Positions 1-7,182 of a stretch of DNA of 19,640 bases are shown here, in pieces (position 1 is the first letter of the stretch; each line of letters begins with the position of its first letter). The position numbers and the translations under genes were made by a program. Source of the stretch: an uncultured Collinsella sp. (GTDB taxonomy: Bacteria; Actinomycetota; Coriobacteriia; Coriobacteriales; Coriobacteriaceae); contig URNK01000009.1 in the NCBI GenBank assembly GCA_900549195.1, positions 1-19,640 on the forward strand. The letters are read 5' to 3'. The notes beneath the pieces were generated by a model. The model searched no databases. It was given only the letters and a program-made list of their open reading frames with translations, and was not told the DNA's origin.

Positions 1-228
1 CGCACAGCCCACGGCAATGAGCGCATAGGGCAGGCGAGACGAACGACGGGGCGTACGGCTGTTGCCGATGCGAGCGCTGCGGTCGCTAAAGCCGCGGCTA
101 TGGTTGAGGTACATCGCGCCGGGCTTACGGCGACGGCGGCGCTGACCGCTGGGCAGCTGCCCCAGGTCGCGGCGCGCCGTCGGACGCGCACCCGAACGCC
201 CGTTTAAGTTGGATCCGTTTTGGCGCAT
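1..228 (-). CDS. N-terminus of an unrecognised, probably membrane-anchored protein (partial)
   Basis: Reading down from an ATG at 228, 76 codons stay open to the left edge, so only the N-terminus is visible. It starts MRQNGSNLNGRSGARPTARR and is very basic, with a run of arginines followed by Lys and Pro near residue 31. At the edge it turns hydrophobic (PYALIAVGCA), which looks like the start of a membrane helix after a cytoplasmic tail of about 67 residues. The start is supported by a purine-rich GGGGGAGGG just upstream (minus strand, about 232-240). The rest of the protein lies outside the window and I do not recognise the family. A terminator at 250-279 separates it from the preceding gene, so it probably has its own promoter, which I could not identify. 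Confidence 0.6.
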   Translation of the reverse strand, partial: MRQNGSNLNGRSGARPTARRDLGQLPSGQRRRRRKPGAMYLNHSRGFSDRSARIGNSRTPRRSSRLPYALIAVGCA

Positions 229-249
229 GTGCCCTCCCCCATAAACACA

Positions 250-279
250 GCAAGCCGGAGCAACAGGTCTCCGGCTTGC
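250..279 (-). terminator. Hairpin terminator after the PRC-barrel gene
   Basis: Perfect 11-bp inverted repeat: GCAAGCCGGAG at 250-260 pairs with CTCCGGCTTGC at 269-279 around an 8-nt loop. It lies 21 bases past the stop of the PRC-barrel gene. On the minus strand the stem is followed by a modestly T-rich stretch (TGTGTTTAT), so the U-tract is weak but the stem is strong. Confidence 0.65.
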
Positions 280-300
280 CTCCCATCATTTGGTACGTCG

Positions 301-1056
301 TTATTTTGTAGCTTTTGACGAGCCTCCGCTCGCCTTTTGGTATTCGTCCTTAAAGGCCTTGAACATGCCGCGCGTCTTGCCGAGCTGCTTGCCCAGTGCG
401 CGACTGCCCTTGTCCACGGCAACCGATCCCTTGTCGTCGAGCACCTTGGCGCCCTTTTTGACCTTGTCGCCCACCACGACGCTGGCCTCGGCGGCCTTGG
501 CAGCCGCACCGCCCGAATACCCGAGCGACTTGACCTCGTCCGAGACGACCATCGCGCCGTTCTCGTAGCCGCGCAGCATCGTCGGCGGCACCTGCGTGTC
601 ACCGACCAAAACACTCGAAGCAGCACCGGCGGTCACATAGAATGCCTGCACGATGCCCGAGCGTGGCTTGAACTCAACGTCCGAGCAATAGCCCACGACG
701 TCGCCCGATTCCGTGCGCACGTCCATACCGACCCAGATGATGCAATCGTCCAGGTTGATGTCGAGGCGCTTGGCGGCGGCGGCATCGTATGTGTCCTTGA
801 CGTCGTCAACCGCGATGGCGCCCTCGTAGACACCAATGGCGTCGAGCGCTACGAATCGGTCGGGGCGCTCGATCATGCCCGCGATATCGGACTGGCGGAC
901 CATAAAGCCGACCACGCGCGTACCGCCCGGAGTAAAGACCGGAAAGTGAATCTTTCCGAGCTTTTTAGGGCTGCGCGGTGTGCCGTCCTTTTTGGTGCGC
1001 TTGTCCTCGGTAGGCTTGCGATAGATCTTGGCGCCGACAAAATCCCCGGCGCGCAT
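301..1056 (-). CDS. PRC-barrel domain protein
   Basis: 251 residues. Two stretches look like PRC-barrel domains, small beta-barrels found in proteins linked to RNA processing or photosynthetic reaction centres. The first is residues about 1-90 (GKIHFPVFTPGGTRVVGFMV, then ALDAIGVYEGAIAV); the second is about 105-180 (IWVGMDVRTESGDVVGYCSD). The C-terminus (about 185-251) is Lys/Ala/Gly-rich with no clear fold. No signal peptide or membrane segment is visible, so the protein is probably cytoplasmic. Its ATG overlaps the TAA stop of the upstream YtxH-like gene by one base (TAATG), which suggests translational coupling and a shared task. The precise function is unknown; the domain call is from pattern recognition only. 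Confidence 0.8.
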   Translation of the reverse strand: MRAGDFVGAKIYRKPTEDKRTKKDGTPRSPKKLGKIHFPVFTPGGTRVVGFMVRQSDIAGMIERPDRFVALDAIGVYEGAIAVDDVKDTYDAAAAKRLDINLDDCIIWVGMDVRTESGDVVGYCSDVEFKPRSGIVQAFYVTAGAASSVLVGDTQVPPTMLRGYENGAMVVSDEVKSLGYSGGAAAKAAEASVVVGDKVKKGAKVLDDKGSVAVDKGSRALGKQLGKTRGMFKAFKDEYQKASGGSSKATK

Positions 1057-1445
1057 TATGCCTCGGTCGAGGGCTCCGCAGCCTCGGTAGCAGCCTCGAC
1101 GGCGTTCTCGACCACGACGTCGGCGGCAGGCGTCACGTTGCCGCCCGAAATGGCGTCGTTGAGCTGCTCGCGCAGCTGGTCCATGCGCTCGCGGGCCAGG
1201 TCGACCTTGGCGCGCAGGTCGTCGGTCTTGGCGTCGACCATCGGGCCAAAGTCATTCACCGCAGCACGGGCCTCCTCGGCGCTGTGCTCGTAGGTGTCGC
1301 GCATATTGTCCCAGGCGTCGTTGGCGATATCGGCAGCCATGGCGCGGGTCTCGGCGCCCGAGCGCGGGGCCAGAGCAACGCCGACAATAGCGCCGGCAGC
1401 GGCACCAAAAAGTGCGCCGGAGACAAAGCTGAAAGTCTTACCCAT
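1056..1445 (-). CDS. YtxH-like small membrane protein
   Basis: 129 residues from the chosen start, MGKTFSFVSG. One N-terminal hydrophobic, glycine/alanine-rich segment (GALFGAAAGAIVGVALAPRSG) is followed by a charged, predominantly helical region (about residues 30-105) and an acidic Ala/Glu/Val tail. This is the typical layout of the YtxH family: small general-stress membrane proteins with a glycine-zipper-like helix, the APRSG turn and a cytoplasmic coiled coil. An ATG two codons upstream (1451) is possible, but GAGAGG sits at a better distance (7 nt) from 1445. The gene overlaps the PRC-barrel gene by one base. A longer in-frame extension to 1517 would run through the promoter and leader and is unlikely. 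Confidence 0.78.
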   Translation of the reverse strand: MGKTFSFVSGALFGAAAGAIVGVALAPRSGAETRAMAADIANDAWDNMRDTYEHSAEEARAAVNDFGPMVDAKTDDLRAKVDLARERMDQLREQLNDAISGGNVTPAADVVVENAVEAATEAAEPSTEA

Positions 1446-1462
1446 GATCATTCCTCTCCTGC

Positions 1463-1478
1463 GGGCACGTCGGTGCCC
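1463..1478 (-). other. Leader hairpin upstream of the YtxH-like gene
   Basis: GGGCAC (1463-1468) and GTGCCC (1473-1478) form a perfect 6-bp stem with a 4-nt loop. It lies between the putative -10 box and the Shine-Dalgarno of the YtxH-like gene, so it would sit in the 5' untranslated region. Function not known. Confidence 0.4.
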
Positions 1479-1496
1479 ACCGTTTGAATGCTGTCC

Positions 1497-1502
1497 ATTA
1501 TA
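1497..1502 (-). promoter_or_regulatory. Putative -10 box for the YtxH-PRC pair
   Basis: A perfect TATAAT on the minus strand, about 50 bases upstream of the YtxH-like start, in an otherwise GC-rich gap. No convincing -35 hexamer is visible 16-18 bases further upstream, so this is a partial promoter call. Confidence 0.45.
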
Positions 1503-1581
1503 CCCGCAGCGCATCACTTGCCGCTCCGCTCATCTGCGTACGGCAAAGGCGCAGGTATGTGATGGTGATAAACGCGTAGGC

Positions 1582-2415
1582 CTACTCCTGAGGCATAGCC
1601 GGCATGGCCACCGTGGCACCCGGGTCCTCGCCGGCGCCGTCCACGAGCGGCAGGCCGCCCTCATGCGCAGGTCCTGCCGGAACCGTCGCCGCACCGCCAA
1701 AGACGGCAGCGGAGGCCTCGTGGTTCTCGGCAACCGCACCCTCGGTATCAATCGCCACCTGGGGCTCGTCGTCAAAGTTGGGGACGCCTTGGGGCTCGGT
1801 GGGAACGAGCTCGGCGGTCGCATCGGCAACGGGCTCGACGTCGACCGGCACATCGCCCTCGTCAGCGCCCTCGTCCTCGGCAGCATCTTCGCCGTTCGCA
1901 GCGGCGACGGCCTCGTGAGGATCCTTGCCCTCGGCCTCGGCGCGCATGCCCAGCACCAGGTTGCGCAGGCCCGCGACCGTGCCCTCCACGTCGGGGGCAG
2001 GCTGGTCGGCGTGCAGGTACGCCCAGTCCATCATAAAGGTGGCCGAAGACAGCGCACCGATGGCCAGCGCGTCGTCGGGACACGAAAGCTCAACCTCAAA
2101 GACGCGCTCGTCGTGCTCGCTTACGCGCGTGCGGCCGCACGAGATGCTACCGGCAAGACCGGTCTCGTTCATGAGCTCAACCGTCACGTGCTCCAGCAGG
2201 TGGCAGAGCTCGGTCTGGCCCATGCAGTCCTGGAACTCGCGGCCGGAATCGCCCAGGCACAGGTGCTTGGCAATCGCCGGCACCAGGTAGTACACGCGCG
2301 CCGTGGCCTCGATGTCCTCCGAGGTCATGAGCGGCATGCCGGGGTTCACCAGCACGTGCGCGCAAATCTTGTCCTCGCTGACGGTGACCTTAAGGATGTT
2401 GAACAGGCCTGCCAT
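1582..2415 (-). CDS. Stand-alone cyanophycin-synthetase N-domain-like protein
   Basis: 277 residues starting MAGLFNILKV behind a GGGGAG Shine-Dalgarno. Residues about 65-130 carry HLLEHVTVELMNETGL followed by CGRTR and VFEVELSCPDDALAIGAL. This resembles the N-terminal domain of cyanophycin synthetase (CphA), where an (I/L)EHVALELQ motif and a GRTR motif occur in the same order and spacing. The ATP-grasp and Mur-ligase domains that make CphA an enzyme are absent. From about residue 165 to the end the protein is acidic, Ala/Glu/Asp/Pro-rich low complexity, probably disordered. The gene starts 24 bases after the stop of the CNNM-type gene and is probably co-transcribed with it. The resemblance is motif-level and needs a profile search; function unknown. 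Confidence 0.65.
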   Translation of the reverse strand: MAGLFNILKVTVSEDKICAHVLVNPGMPLMTSEDIEATARVYYLVPAIAKHLCLGDSGREFQDCMGQTELCHLLEHVTVELMNETGLAGSISCGRTRVSEHDERVFEVELSCPDDALAIGALSSATFMMDWAYLHADQPAPDVEGTVAGLRNLVLGMRAEAEGKDPHEAVAAANGEDAAEDEGADEGDVPVDVEPVADATAELVPTEPQGVPNFDDEPQVAIDTEGAVAENHEASAAVFGGAATVPAGPAHEGGLPLVDGAGEDPGATVAMPAMPQE

Positions 2416-2439
2416 AACTCTCCCCTACTCTTCCTTGTC

Positions 2440-3813
2440 CTACTCGTCGCCGTCGTGCGGATTCGCAGAGCCCGCACCCGACGTCGTCGGCTCGTCTACC
2501 GAAGACTCGGAATCCTTCTTATCGGTTTCGGCCGGAGCGATCACGCGAATGAGCGAGATGCGCTGGCCACGCATCGACTGCACTTTAAACTTGTACCCCG
2601 CGACCTCAAACACCTCTCCGATGTCGGGCACCGAGTCGCAAAGCTCCAAAATCCAGCCGGCGATGGTCTCATAATCATCGCTTTCCTCAAGCGGCCAACC
2701 AAGCTCAATCGCGTCATCGCACGAAAAACGCCCATCAACGAGCCACTCGCGGCGCGAAAGGCGCGTGAGATACTTGTTGTCGGGGTCGAACTCGTCCTCG
2801 ATCTCGCCGACGATCTCCTCGACGATGTCCTCGATAGTGATAATGCCGGCCGTGCCGCCGTACTCGTCCACGACCACCACGATCTGGTCGTGCGAGGTCT
2901 GCATCTCGGACAGCAGCGGCAGGATGTCCTTGGTGTCGGGCACAAAGGTGGCGTCGCGCAAAAAGCCGGCGATGGGCTGGTCGCCCTTGCCGTCGAGCGC
3001 GGGCTGAATCAGGTCCTTGATGTGCGCAATGCCGGCGACGTTGTCGGGATCCTCGTGATAGACGGGGATGCGGCTAAAGCCGGTCTGGCGCATGGTGGAC
3101 AGCACGTCGGCGACCGTCTCGTCGTCCTCGCACATGGTGGTGTCCACGCGCGGCACCATGACCTCGCGGGCAACGGTGTCGCCCAGGTCGAAGATCTCGT
3201 GGATCATGCGCTTTTCCTCGTCGAGCAGGTCGTCCTGCTCCGAGACCATGTACTTGATCTCTTCTTCCGAGACGTTCTGGCGGTCGTCGGCACTCTTGAT
3301 GCGCAGGATGCGGGCCAGGCCATCGGAGCAAGCGCCGGTCAGCCACACGAGCGGACGAGCGATCTTTTGGAAAAACGACAACGGCCCCACGACCTGCTTG
3401 GACACGCCTTCGGCGTTGGCCAGGCCGATGCGCTTGGGCACAAGCTCGCCGATCACGATGGACACGAAGGCGACCGCGACGGTGATGATGACCGGCGCCA
3501 GGCCGCGCGCGATGGTGGAGAGCGGCGCGATGCCAAAGCTCATGAGCCACGTGGCGAGCGGGTCGGACAGACTCGTCGAGGCGACGGCGGACGAGGCGAA
3601 GCCCACGAGCGTGATGGCGACCTGGATGGTGGCGAGCAGCTGGTCGGAGTCGGCAGCCAGCTTAATGGCACGCTCGGCGCGCTTGTCGCCTTCCTCGGCC
3701 TCGTGCTCCAGCACGGCGCGCTTGGCCGTGGTGAGCGCCATCTCGGACATAGAGAAGTAGCCGTTGATGAGGGTCAAAACGAGGGTGGTGATAAGGGAGA
3801 TGGTTATGTCCAT
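2440..3813 (-). CDS. CNNM/CorC-type transporter (DUF21-CBS-CorC, 'hemolysin C' family)
   Basis: 457 residues, the usual length for this family. Residues about 1-190 are a DUF21 membrane domain with about four hydrophobic helices and the family motifs NGYFSMSEMAL and GELVPKRIGL. Residues about 205-335 are a CBS pair (REVMVPRVD, FSRIPVYHE, VVVDEYGGTAGIITIEDIVEEIVGEIEDE). Residues about 345-430 are a CorC_HlyC domain. An acidic Ser-rich tail follows. Relatives are linked to Mg2+ or Co2+ homeostasis, probably as exporters regulated by nucleotide binding to the CBS pair. The 'hemolysin' name is historical and does not show a toxin. A candidate promoter lies at 3851-3878. The GGAGG nearest the start is 18 bases away, so the ribosome site is not ideal. 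Confidence 0.9.
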   Translation of the reverse strand: MDITISLITTLVLTLINGYFSMSEMALTTAKRAVLEHEAEEGDKRAERAIKLAADSDQLLATIQVAITLVGFASSAVASTSLSDPLATWLMSFGIAPLSTIARGLAPVIITVAVAFVSIVIGELVPKRIGLANAEGVSKQVVGPLSFFQKIARPLVWLTGACSDGLARILRIKSADDRQNVSEEEIKYMVSEQDDLLDEEKRMIHEIFDLGDTVAREVMVPRVDTTMCEDDETVADVLSTMRQTGFSRIPVYHEDPDNVAGIAHIKDLIQPALDGKGDQPIAGFLRDATFVPDTKDILPLLSEMQTSHDQIVVVVDEYGGTAGIITIEDIVEEIVGEIEDEFDPDNKYLTRLSRREWLVDGRFSCDDAIELGWPLEESDDYETIAGWILELCDSVPDIGEVFEVAGYKFKVQSMRGQRISLIRVIAPAETDKKDSESSVDEPTTSGAGSANPHDGDE

Positions 3814-3850
3814 CGGGAGTTTCTCGAACCTCCAAGATTCGGGACGTCGG

Positions 3851-3878
3851 ATTAAAACGTTGGTGGCGGATACGGCAA
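3851..3878 (-). promoter_or_regulatory. Candidate promoter for the CNNM-type gene
   Basis: On the minus strand TTGCCG (3873-3878) is followed after 16 bases by TTTAAT (3851-3856). These match 4/6 and 5/6 of the sigma-70-type consensus. It lies about 38 bases upstream of the gene, between it and the stop of the hemolysin III gene. Confidence 0.4.
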
Positions 3879-3921
3879 TTGCACTGGCGACCGAGCGGGG
3901 GCACGGGCGCTGGCGTGGTCG

Positions 3922-4605
3922 CTAGATTACGAAGAGGATCACCGCCATGAACTGGAAGATGCTGCCGGCGAGCACCCACAGGTGAAACACGCTGTGCAGA
4001 TAGCGCACGTTTTTGGCGATATAGAACGGCACGCCCGCGGTGTAGCACACGCCGCCGACGGCGAGCAGGGCAAGTGCCACGGGGTTGAGCAGCGCCACAA
4101 GTTCAGGCAGCTTAAAGACGACGAGCCAGCCCATCAGCAGGTAGACCAGGCCGCTTACCCAGTGCGGTTGACGCTCGCGTAGGAAGCACTCGAGGGCGAT
4201 GCCGATAATGGCGATGGCCCATACGGCAAAGAACAGCGCAGGGCCGCCGTCGTTTGCGAGCGTGATGAGGCAAAACGGCGTATAGCTGCCCGCAATGAGC
4301 AGGTAGATGCAACTGTGATCAATAATGCGGAACACGCGCTTGGCGCGCGCGGGCTGAATCGCGTGGTAGAGCGTGGAGGCTAGGTATTCGAGGATAATGC
4401 TGACGCCATAGACAATTGCCGCGGCCATGTGGGCCGGGCCTCCGCCGCGCAGGGCGGCGAATACGATCAGGAGCACCAGGCCCGCGATACCCAGCAGGCA
4501 GCCGACACCATGGGTGACGGAGTTCATGATCTCCTCGCCCACCGTGTAGTGTGGAACGGCCGCGGTCTTGGGTCGCGGCTTAGAACTGTCGCTCGAATCG
4601 GACAT
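3922..4605 (-). CDS. trhA: Hemolysin III / PAQR family membrane protein (TrhA-like)
   Basis: 227 residues and about seven hydrophobic helices. The conserved metal-ligand-like positions of the PAQR/hemolysin III family are all present: a His in NSVTHGVG, the SxxxH motif in STLYHA, a His and Asp in RIIDHSCIYLLIAGSYTPF, and the C-terminal HSVFHLWVLAGS. Members are thought to act in membrane lipid or fluidity homeostasis; the hemolysin label is historical. I start it at the ATG at 4605 (MSDSSDSS), which has GGAGG 11 bases upstream. An in-frame TTG at 4623 overlaps that ribosome site and is unlikely. It is the first gene of the leftward group and is divergent from the alpha/beta hydrolase. Confidence 0.9.
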   Translation of the reverse strand: MSDSSDSSKPRPKTAAVPHYTVGEEIMNSVTHGVGCLLGIAGLVLLIVFAALRGGGPAHMAAAIVYGVSIILEYLASTLYHAIQPARAKRVFRIIDHSCIYLLIAGSYTPFCLITLANDGGPALFFAVWAIAIIGIALECFLRERQPHWVSGLVYLLMGWLVVFKLPELVALLNPVALALLAVGGVCYTAGVPFYIAKNVRYLHSVFHLWVLAGSIFQFMAVILFVI

Positions 4606-4640
4606 GCCGGTTACATCCTCCAACGTAAAGAGTTCTCAAC

Positions 4641-4670
4641 ACTATATCAAAGCGTCTAGGTACGTGCGAA
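4641..4670 (-). promoter_or_regulatory. Candidate promoter for the hemolysin III gene
   Basis: On the minus strand TTCGCA (4665-4670) and TATAGT (4641-4646) are separated by 18 bases; 4/6 and 5/6 matches to consensus. The -35 lies inside the imperfect palindrome GTGCGAAATTTGCAC at 4664-4678, which could be an operator. Confidence 0.4.
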
Positions 4671-4712
4671 ATTTGCACCATACGTGACCCTTTGTTTACC
4701 CATTCTTTGTCT

Positions 4713-4726
4713 GTTGACGCATCAAC
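4713..4726. promoter_or_regulatory. Putative operator copy 1 (GTTGA-N4-TCAAC)
   Basis: Palindrome GTTGACGCATCAAC, which covers the -35 box of the hydrolase promoter. It matches the second copy at 4758-4771 at 11 or 12 of 14 positions with the same 4-base spacer, consistent with a dimeric repressor. No regulator gene is adjacent. Confidence 0.5.
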
Positions 4727-4742
4727 GGCGAACGTCCATAAT
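4714..4742 (+). promoter_or_regulatory. Promoter of the alpha/beta hydrolase gene
   Basis: TTGACG (4714-4719) and CATAAT (4737-4742) are separated by exactly 17 bases; each matches 5/6 of the sigma-70-type consensus. This is the best promoter in the window. The -35 lies inside a palindrome, GTTGACGCATCAAC. Confidence 0.7.
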
Positions 4743-4757
4743 GCGCTTGCATTAAAT

Positions 4758-4771
4758 GTTGATGTATTAAC
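4758..4771. promoter_or_regulatory. Putative operator copy 2 (GTTGA-N4-TTAAC)
   Basis: GTTGATGTATTAAC lies within a longer near-palindrome at 4756-4773, downstream of the -10 box and before the ribosome site of the hydrolase gene. Its centre is 45 bases from that of copy 1, so the two sites bracket the promoter. Confidence 0.5.
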
Positions 4772-4791
4772 ATCTTATAGGAAAGCTTCTA

Positions 4792-5757
4792 ATGTCTCAA
4801 AACGCACGTTCCCATCGAAAGCTCAAGATAGCCGGCATCGTTGCACTGGTGGCTGTCGTTGCGCTGCTCGGATTTGCCGGCAACTTTCTGTTTGACTTCG
4901 CGCTGAATCCCCGCGCGCCATACACCATGAAGATGATGCAGGATAGCAAGAACGACAAAGAAAGTGAGCAGCCGGATGCCGAGGATGCCGAGGCGCGGGC
5001 ATGGTTTAAAGAGAACCGCGAGAGCAGCGGCCTCACCGCAGATGACGGAACAGAGCTCGCCGCCTGGTATTTTACTGCCTCGGAGAACACCCACGATTAC
5101 GCCGTCTGCCTGCATGGATATACCAACGAGCCCATCGGTATGGCCCGATACGCCAAACGCTTCCACGACCGTGGCATGAACGTACTCGCACCCGCCGCCC
5201 GCGCCCACGAGCGCTCCGGCGGCGACTATATCGGCATGGGCTGGCCCGAGCGCCTCGACATCGTCGCATGGATCGAGCGAATCGTTCAGGCTGACCCCAA
5301 GGCGCGCATCCTGGTCTTTGGCGAATCCATGGGCGCGGCGACCGCCATGAACGTCGCGGGGGAACCTCTGCCCGCAAACGTGAAATGCATTATCGAGGAC
5401 TGCGGTTATACGAGTGTTTGGGACGAGTTTTCTCTGCAGCTCAAGGACGTGTTCGGCCTGCCCAGCTTTCCCTTGCTCGATGTAGCAAACTTGGTGTGCA
5501 ACGTGCGCGCGGGCTACGACTTTCATAAGGCGAGCAGCGTGGAACAGCTCAAGCGCGCGACGGTTCCCATGCTGTTTATCCACGGTGACCAAGACACCTT
5601 TGTGCCGTACAGCATGCTCGACCAAAACTACGACGCGTGCGCCAGCAAGGTCAAGCAAAAGCTCACCGTCCATGGCGCCACCCACGCCAAGAGCGCGCAG
5701 GTCGACCCCGAACTCTACTGGGACACGGTCGACGACTTCCTCGACGAGTATTTTTAG
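4792..5757 (+). CDS. Membrane-anchored alpha/beta hydrolase
   Basis: 321 residues. A single hydrophobic segment at about residues 12-36 (IAGIVALVAVVALLGFAGNF), preceded by basic residues, should anchor the enzyme with the catalytic domain outside the membrane. The hydrolase fold is complete: an HGY oxyanion loop at 108-110, the nucleophile elbow GESMG with Ser179, HGDQD with Asp268 as the likely acid, and His298 in GATHAKS. Relatives are esterases or acylhydrolases of the BAAT/FrsA/YqkD kind; the substrate cannot be read from the sequence. The start ATG at 4792 follows a modest AGGAAA ribosome site. The gene stands alone, with its own promoter (4714-4742), two flanking operator-like palindromes and a terminator at 5804-5842. 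Confidence 0.9.
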   Translation: MSQNARSHRKLKIAGIVALVAVVALLGFAGNFLFDFALNPRAPYTMKMMQDSKNDKESEQPDAEDAEARAWFKENRESSGLTADDGTELAAWYFTASENTHDYAVCLHGYTNEPIGMARYAKRFHDRGMNVLAPAARAHERSGGDYIGMGWPERLDIVAWIERIVQADPKARILVFGESMGAATAMNVAGEPLPANVKCIIEDCGYTSVWDEFSLQLKDVFGLPSFPLLDVANLVCNVRAGYDFHKASSVEQLKRATVPMLFIHGDQDTFVPYSMLDQNYDACASKVKQKLTVHGATHAKSAQVDPELYWDTVDDFLDEYF

Positions 5758-5803
5758 GCAAATAGTACGGTTTACTGGCCTATCTGACCCCCTAGCACTT
5801 CCG

Positions 5804-5842
5804 AAAAGCCGCCCGTGGGCACTGTGCTCACGGGCGGCTTTT
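5804..5842. terminator. Bidirectional Rho-independent terminator
   Basis: AAAAGCCGCCCGTG (5804-5817) pairs perfectly with CACGGGCGGCTTTT (5829-5842): a 14-bp stem with an 11-nt loop, with A/T runs at both outer ends. It sits between the convergent hydrolase and DUF362 genes and should stop transcription from both sides. Confidence 0.9.
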
Positions 5843-5890
5843 GCTAACAGTTGTGCTACAAAGGCGCTTGTTTTGTCTAATAGCTAGGTG

Positions 5891-7096
5891 CTACTTGACC
5901 TCGATGAGCTCGTACTTGCTCGTGCCCAGGCCGATCTTCTCGGCGTGCGCGATGCACACGCGCCAGTCGGTGTCGGGATGCGTGATGCAGAAGGGATCCT
6001 TGGCCTGCTCGCCCTCCAGATGCTCGTGGTTGTGCTCCATCTTGGCCGCGCTATCGGTGAGCTCGGTGTTGGGCAGCGGCTCAGACGCCATGACGGCGTC
6101 GGCGCAGGCCTGGTCGATGGCGACCGGGTCGAAGCTCGCGAACATGCCGATGTCGTTGACGATAGGCGTATCGTTTTCGGGATGGCAGTCGCAGTTGGGA
6201 CTGATGTCCATGGCAAGCGAGATGTGGAAGCTCGGGCGGCCGTCGACGACGGCCTTCGTATACTCGGCGATCTTGCAGTTGAGCACGTCGGCCGCGGCCT
6301 CATAACCGGGCTTGATGCAGTCCTGGTTGCATGCCGCAATGCAGCGTCCGCAGCCCACGCAGCGATCGTGGTCGATGGCAGCCACGTGCACCGTGCGAGT
6401 AGCGCCGCTGGCAAGCTCGCGCTCGCGGGTGCCGTTGAACGAGATAGCGTTGTGCGCGCAGATCTTTTCGCAGGCATGGCAGCCAACGCAGTGCTCGGTC
6501 GCGACGTTCGGCTTGCCGGCGGCATGCTGCTCCATCTTGCCGGCACGGCTGCCGCCTCCCATGCCCAGGTTCTTCATGGCGCCGCCAAAACCGGCCTGCT
6601 CATGGCCCTTAAAGTGGGTGAGGCTGATCACGATATCGGCATCCATGAGCGCCTGACCGATCTTGGCCTCGTGCACGTACTCGCCGCCCTCGACCGGGAC
6701 GAGCGCCTCGTCGGTGCCCTTGAGGCCGTCGGCGATGATGATCTGGCAACCCGTAGCATACGGGGTAAAGCCGTTCTGGTAGGCGGTATCGATGTGCTCG
6801 AGCGCGTTTTTGCGGCTACCGACATAGAGCGTATTGCAGTCGGTGAGGAAGGGCTTGCCGCCCAGCTCCTTCACGACGTCCGCGACGGCGCGGGCGTAGT
6901 TGGGGCGCAAAAAGCTCAGGTTGCCCAGCTCGCCAAAGTGAATCTTGATGGCGACGAACTTGTTCTCAAAGTCGATCTGCTCGATACCGGCGTGACGGAT
7001 GAGGCGCTTGAGCTTGTCGAGCTGGCTCTCGCGAGCATGCGTGCGCAGGTTGGTGAAGTACACCTTAGCGGGTGCTGCGGGTGCAGTTGCGGTCAT
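5891..7096 (-). CDS. DUF362 protein with two 4Fe-4S ferredoxin motifs
   Basis: 401 residues. The first half matches the DUF362 fold (FVAIKIHFGELGNLSFLRP at about 47-65; FKGHEQAGFGGAMKNLGMG at about 162-180). Two ferredoxin-type clusters follow: Cys203, 206, 209, 213 and Cys246, 249, 252, 256, each CxxCxxCxxxC, enough for two 4Fe-4S centres. The C-terminal part continues the DUF362 domain with an NCDCHPE motif and FDPVAIDQACAD. Such proteins are widespread in anaerobes and probably act in electron transfer; the reaction is unknown. No signal peptide is visible. The start at 7096 has GAGGGGAT upstream. It is transcribed alone and terminates at the hairpin shared with the hydrolase gene. A small iron-sulfur flavoprotein role cannot be claimed, as no flavin motif is seen. 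Confidence 0.9.
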   Translation of the reverse strand: MTATAPAAPAKVYFTNLRTHARESQLDKLKRLIRHAGIEQIDFENKFVAIKIHFGELGNLSFLRPNYARAVADVVKELGGKPFLTDCNTLYVGSRKNALEHIDTAYQNGFTPYATGCQIIIADGLKGTDEALVPVEGGEYVHEAKIGQALMDADIVISLTHFKGHEQAGFGGAMKNLGMGGGSRAGKMEQHAAGKPNVATEHCVGCHACEKICAHNAISFNGTRERELASGATRTVHVAAIDHDRCVGCGRCIAACNQDCIKPGYEAAADVLNCKIAEYTKAVVDGRPSFHISLAMDISPNCDCHPENDTPIVNDIGMFASFDPVAIDQACADAVMASEPLPNTELTDSAAKMEHNHEHLEGEQAKDPFCITHPDTDWRVCIAHAEKIGLGTSKYELIEVK

Positions 7097-7182
7097 AGAT
7101 CTATCCCCTCGGTCTATATGGCGTTACAGACATAGAGGATGGTACCAGTTAAAGCAGAGTTAAAGTCAAGTACGGCACCTAG

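Noticed and set aside
1294..3855. 853-codon open frame on the plus strand
   Set aside because: It runs antisense to four convincing genes with recognised domains; its product is Arg/His/Val-rich with no fold signature, as expected opposite GC-rich coding DNA.
2440..4605. Hemolysin toxin locus suggested by the 'hemolysin' family names
   Set aside because: CNNM/CorC and PAQR/hemolysin III proteins are housekeeping membrane proteins; nothing here indicates pore-forming toxin activity.
7097..7182. Promoter of the DUF362 gene (TTGACT about 70 bases upstream)
   Set aside because: No -10 hexamer lies at acceptable spacing (a TACCAT follows only after 19 bases), so I do not annotate it.
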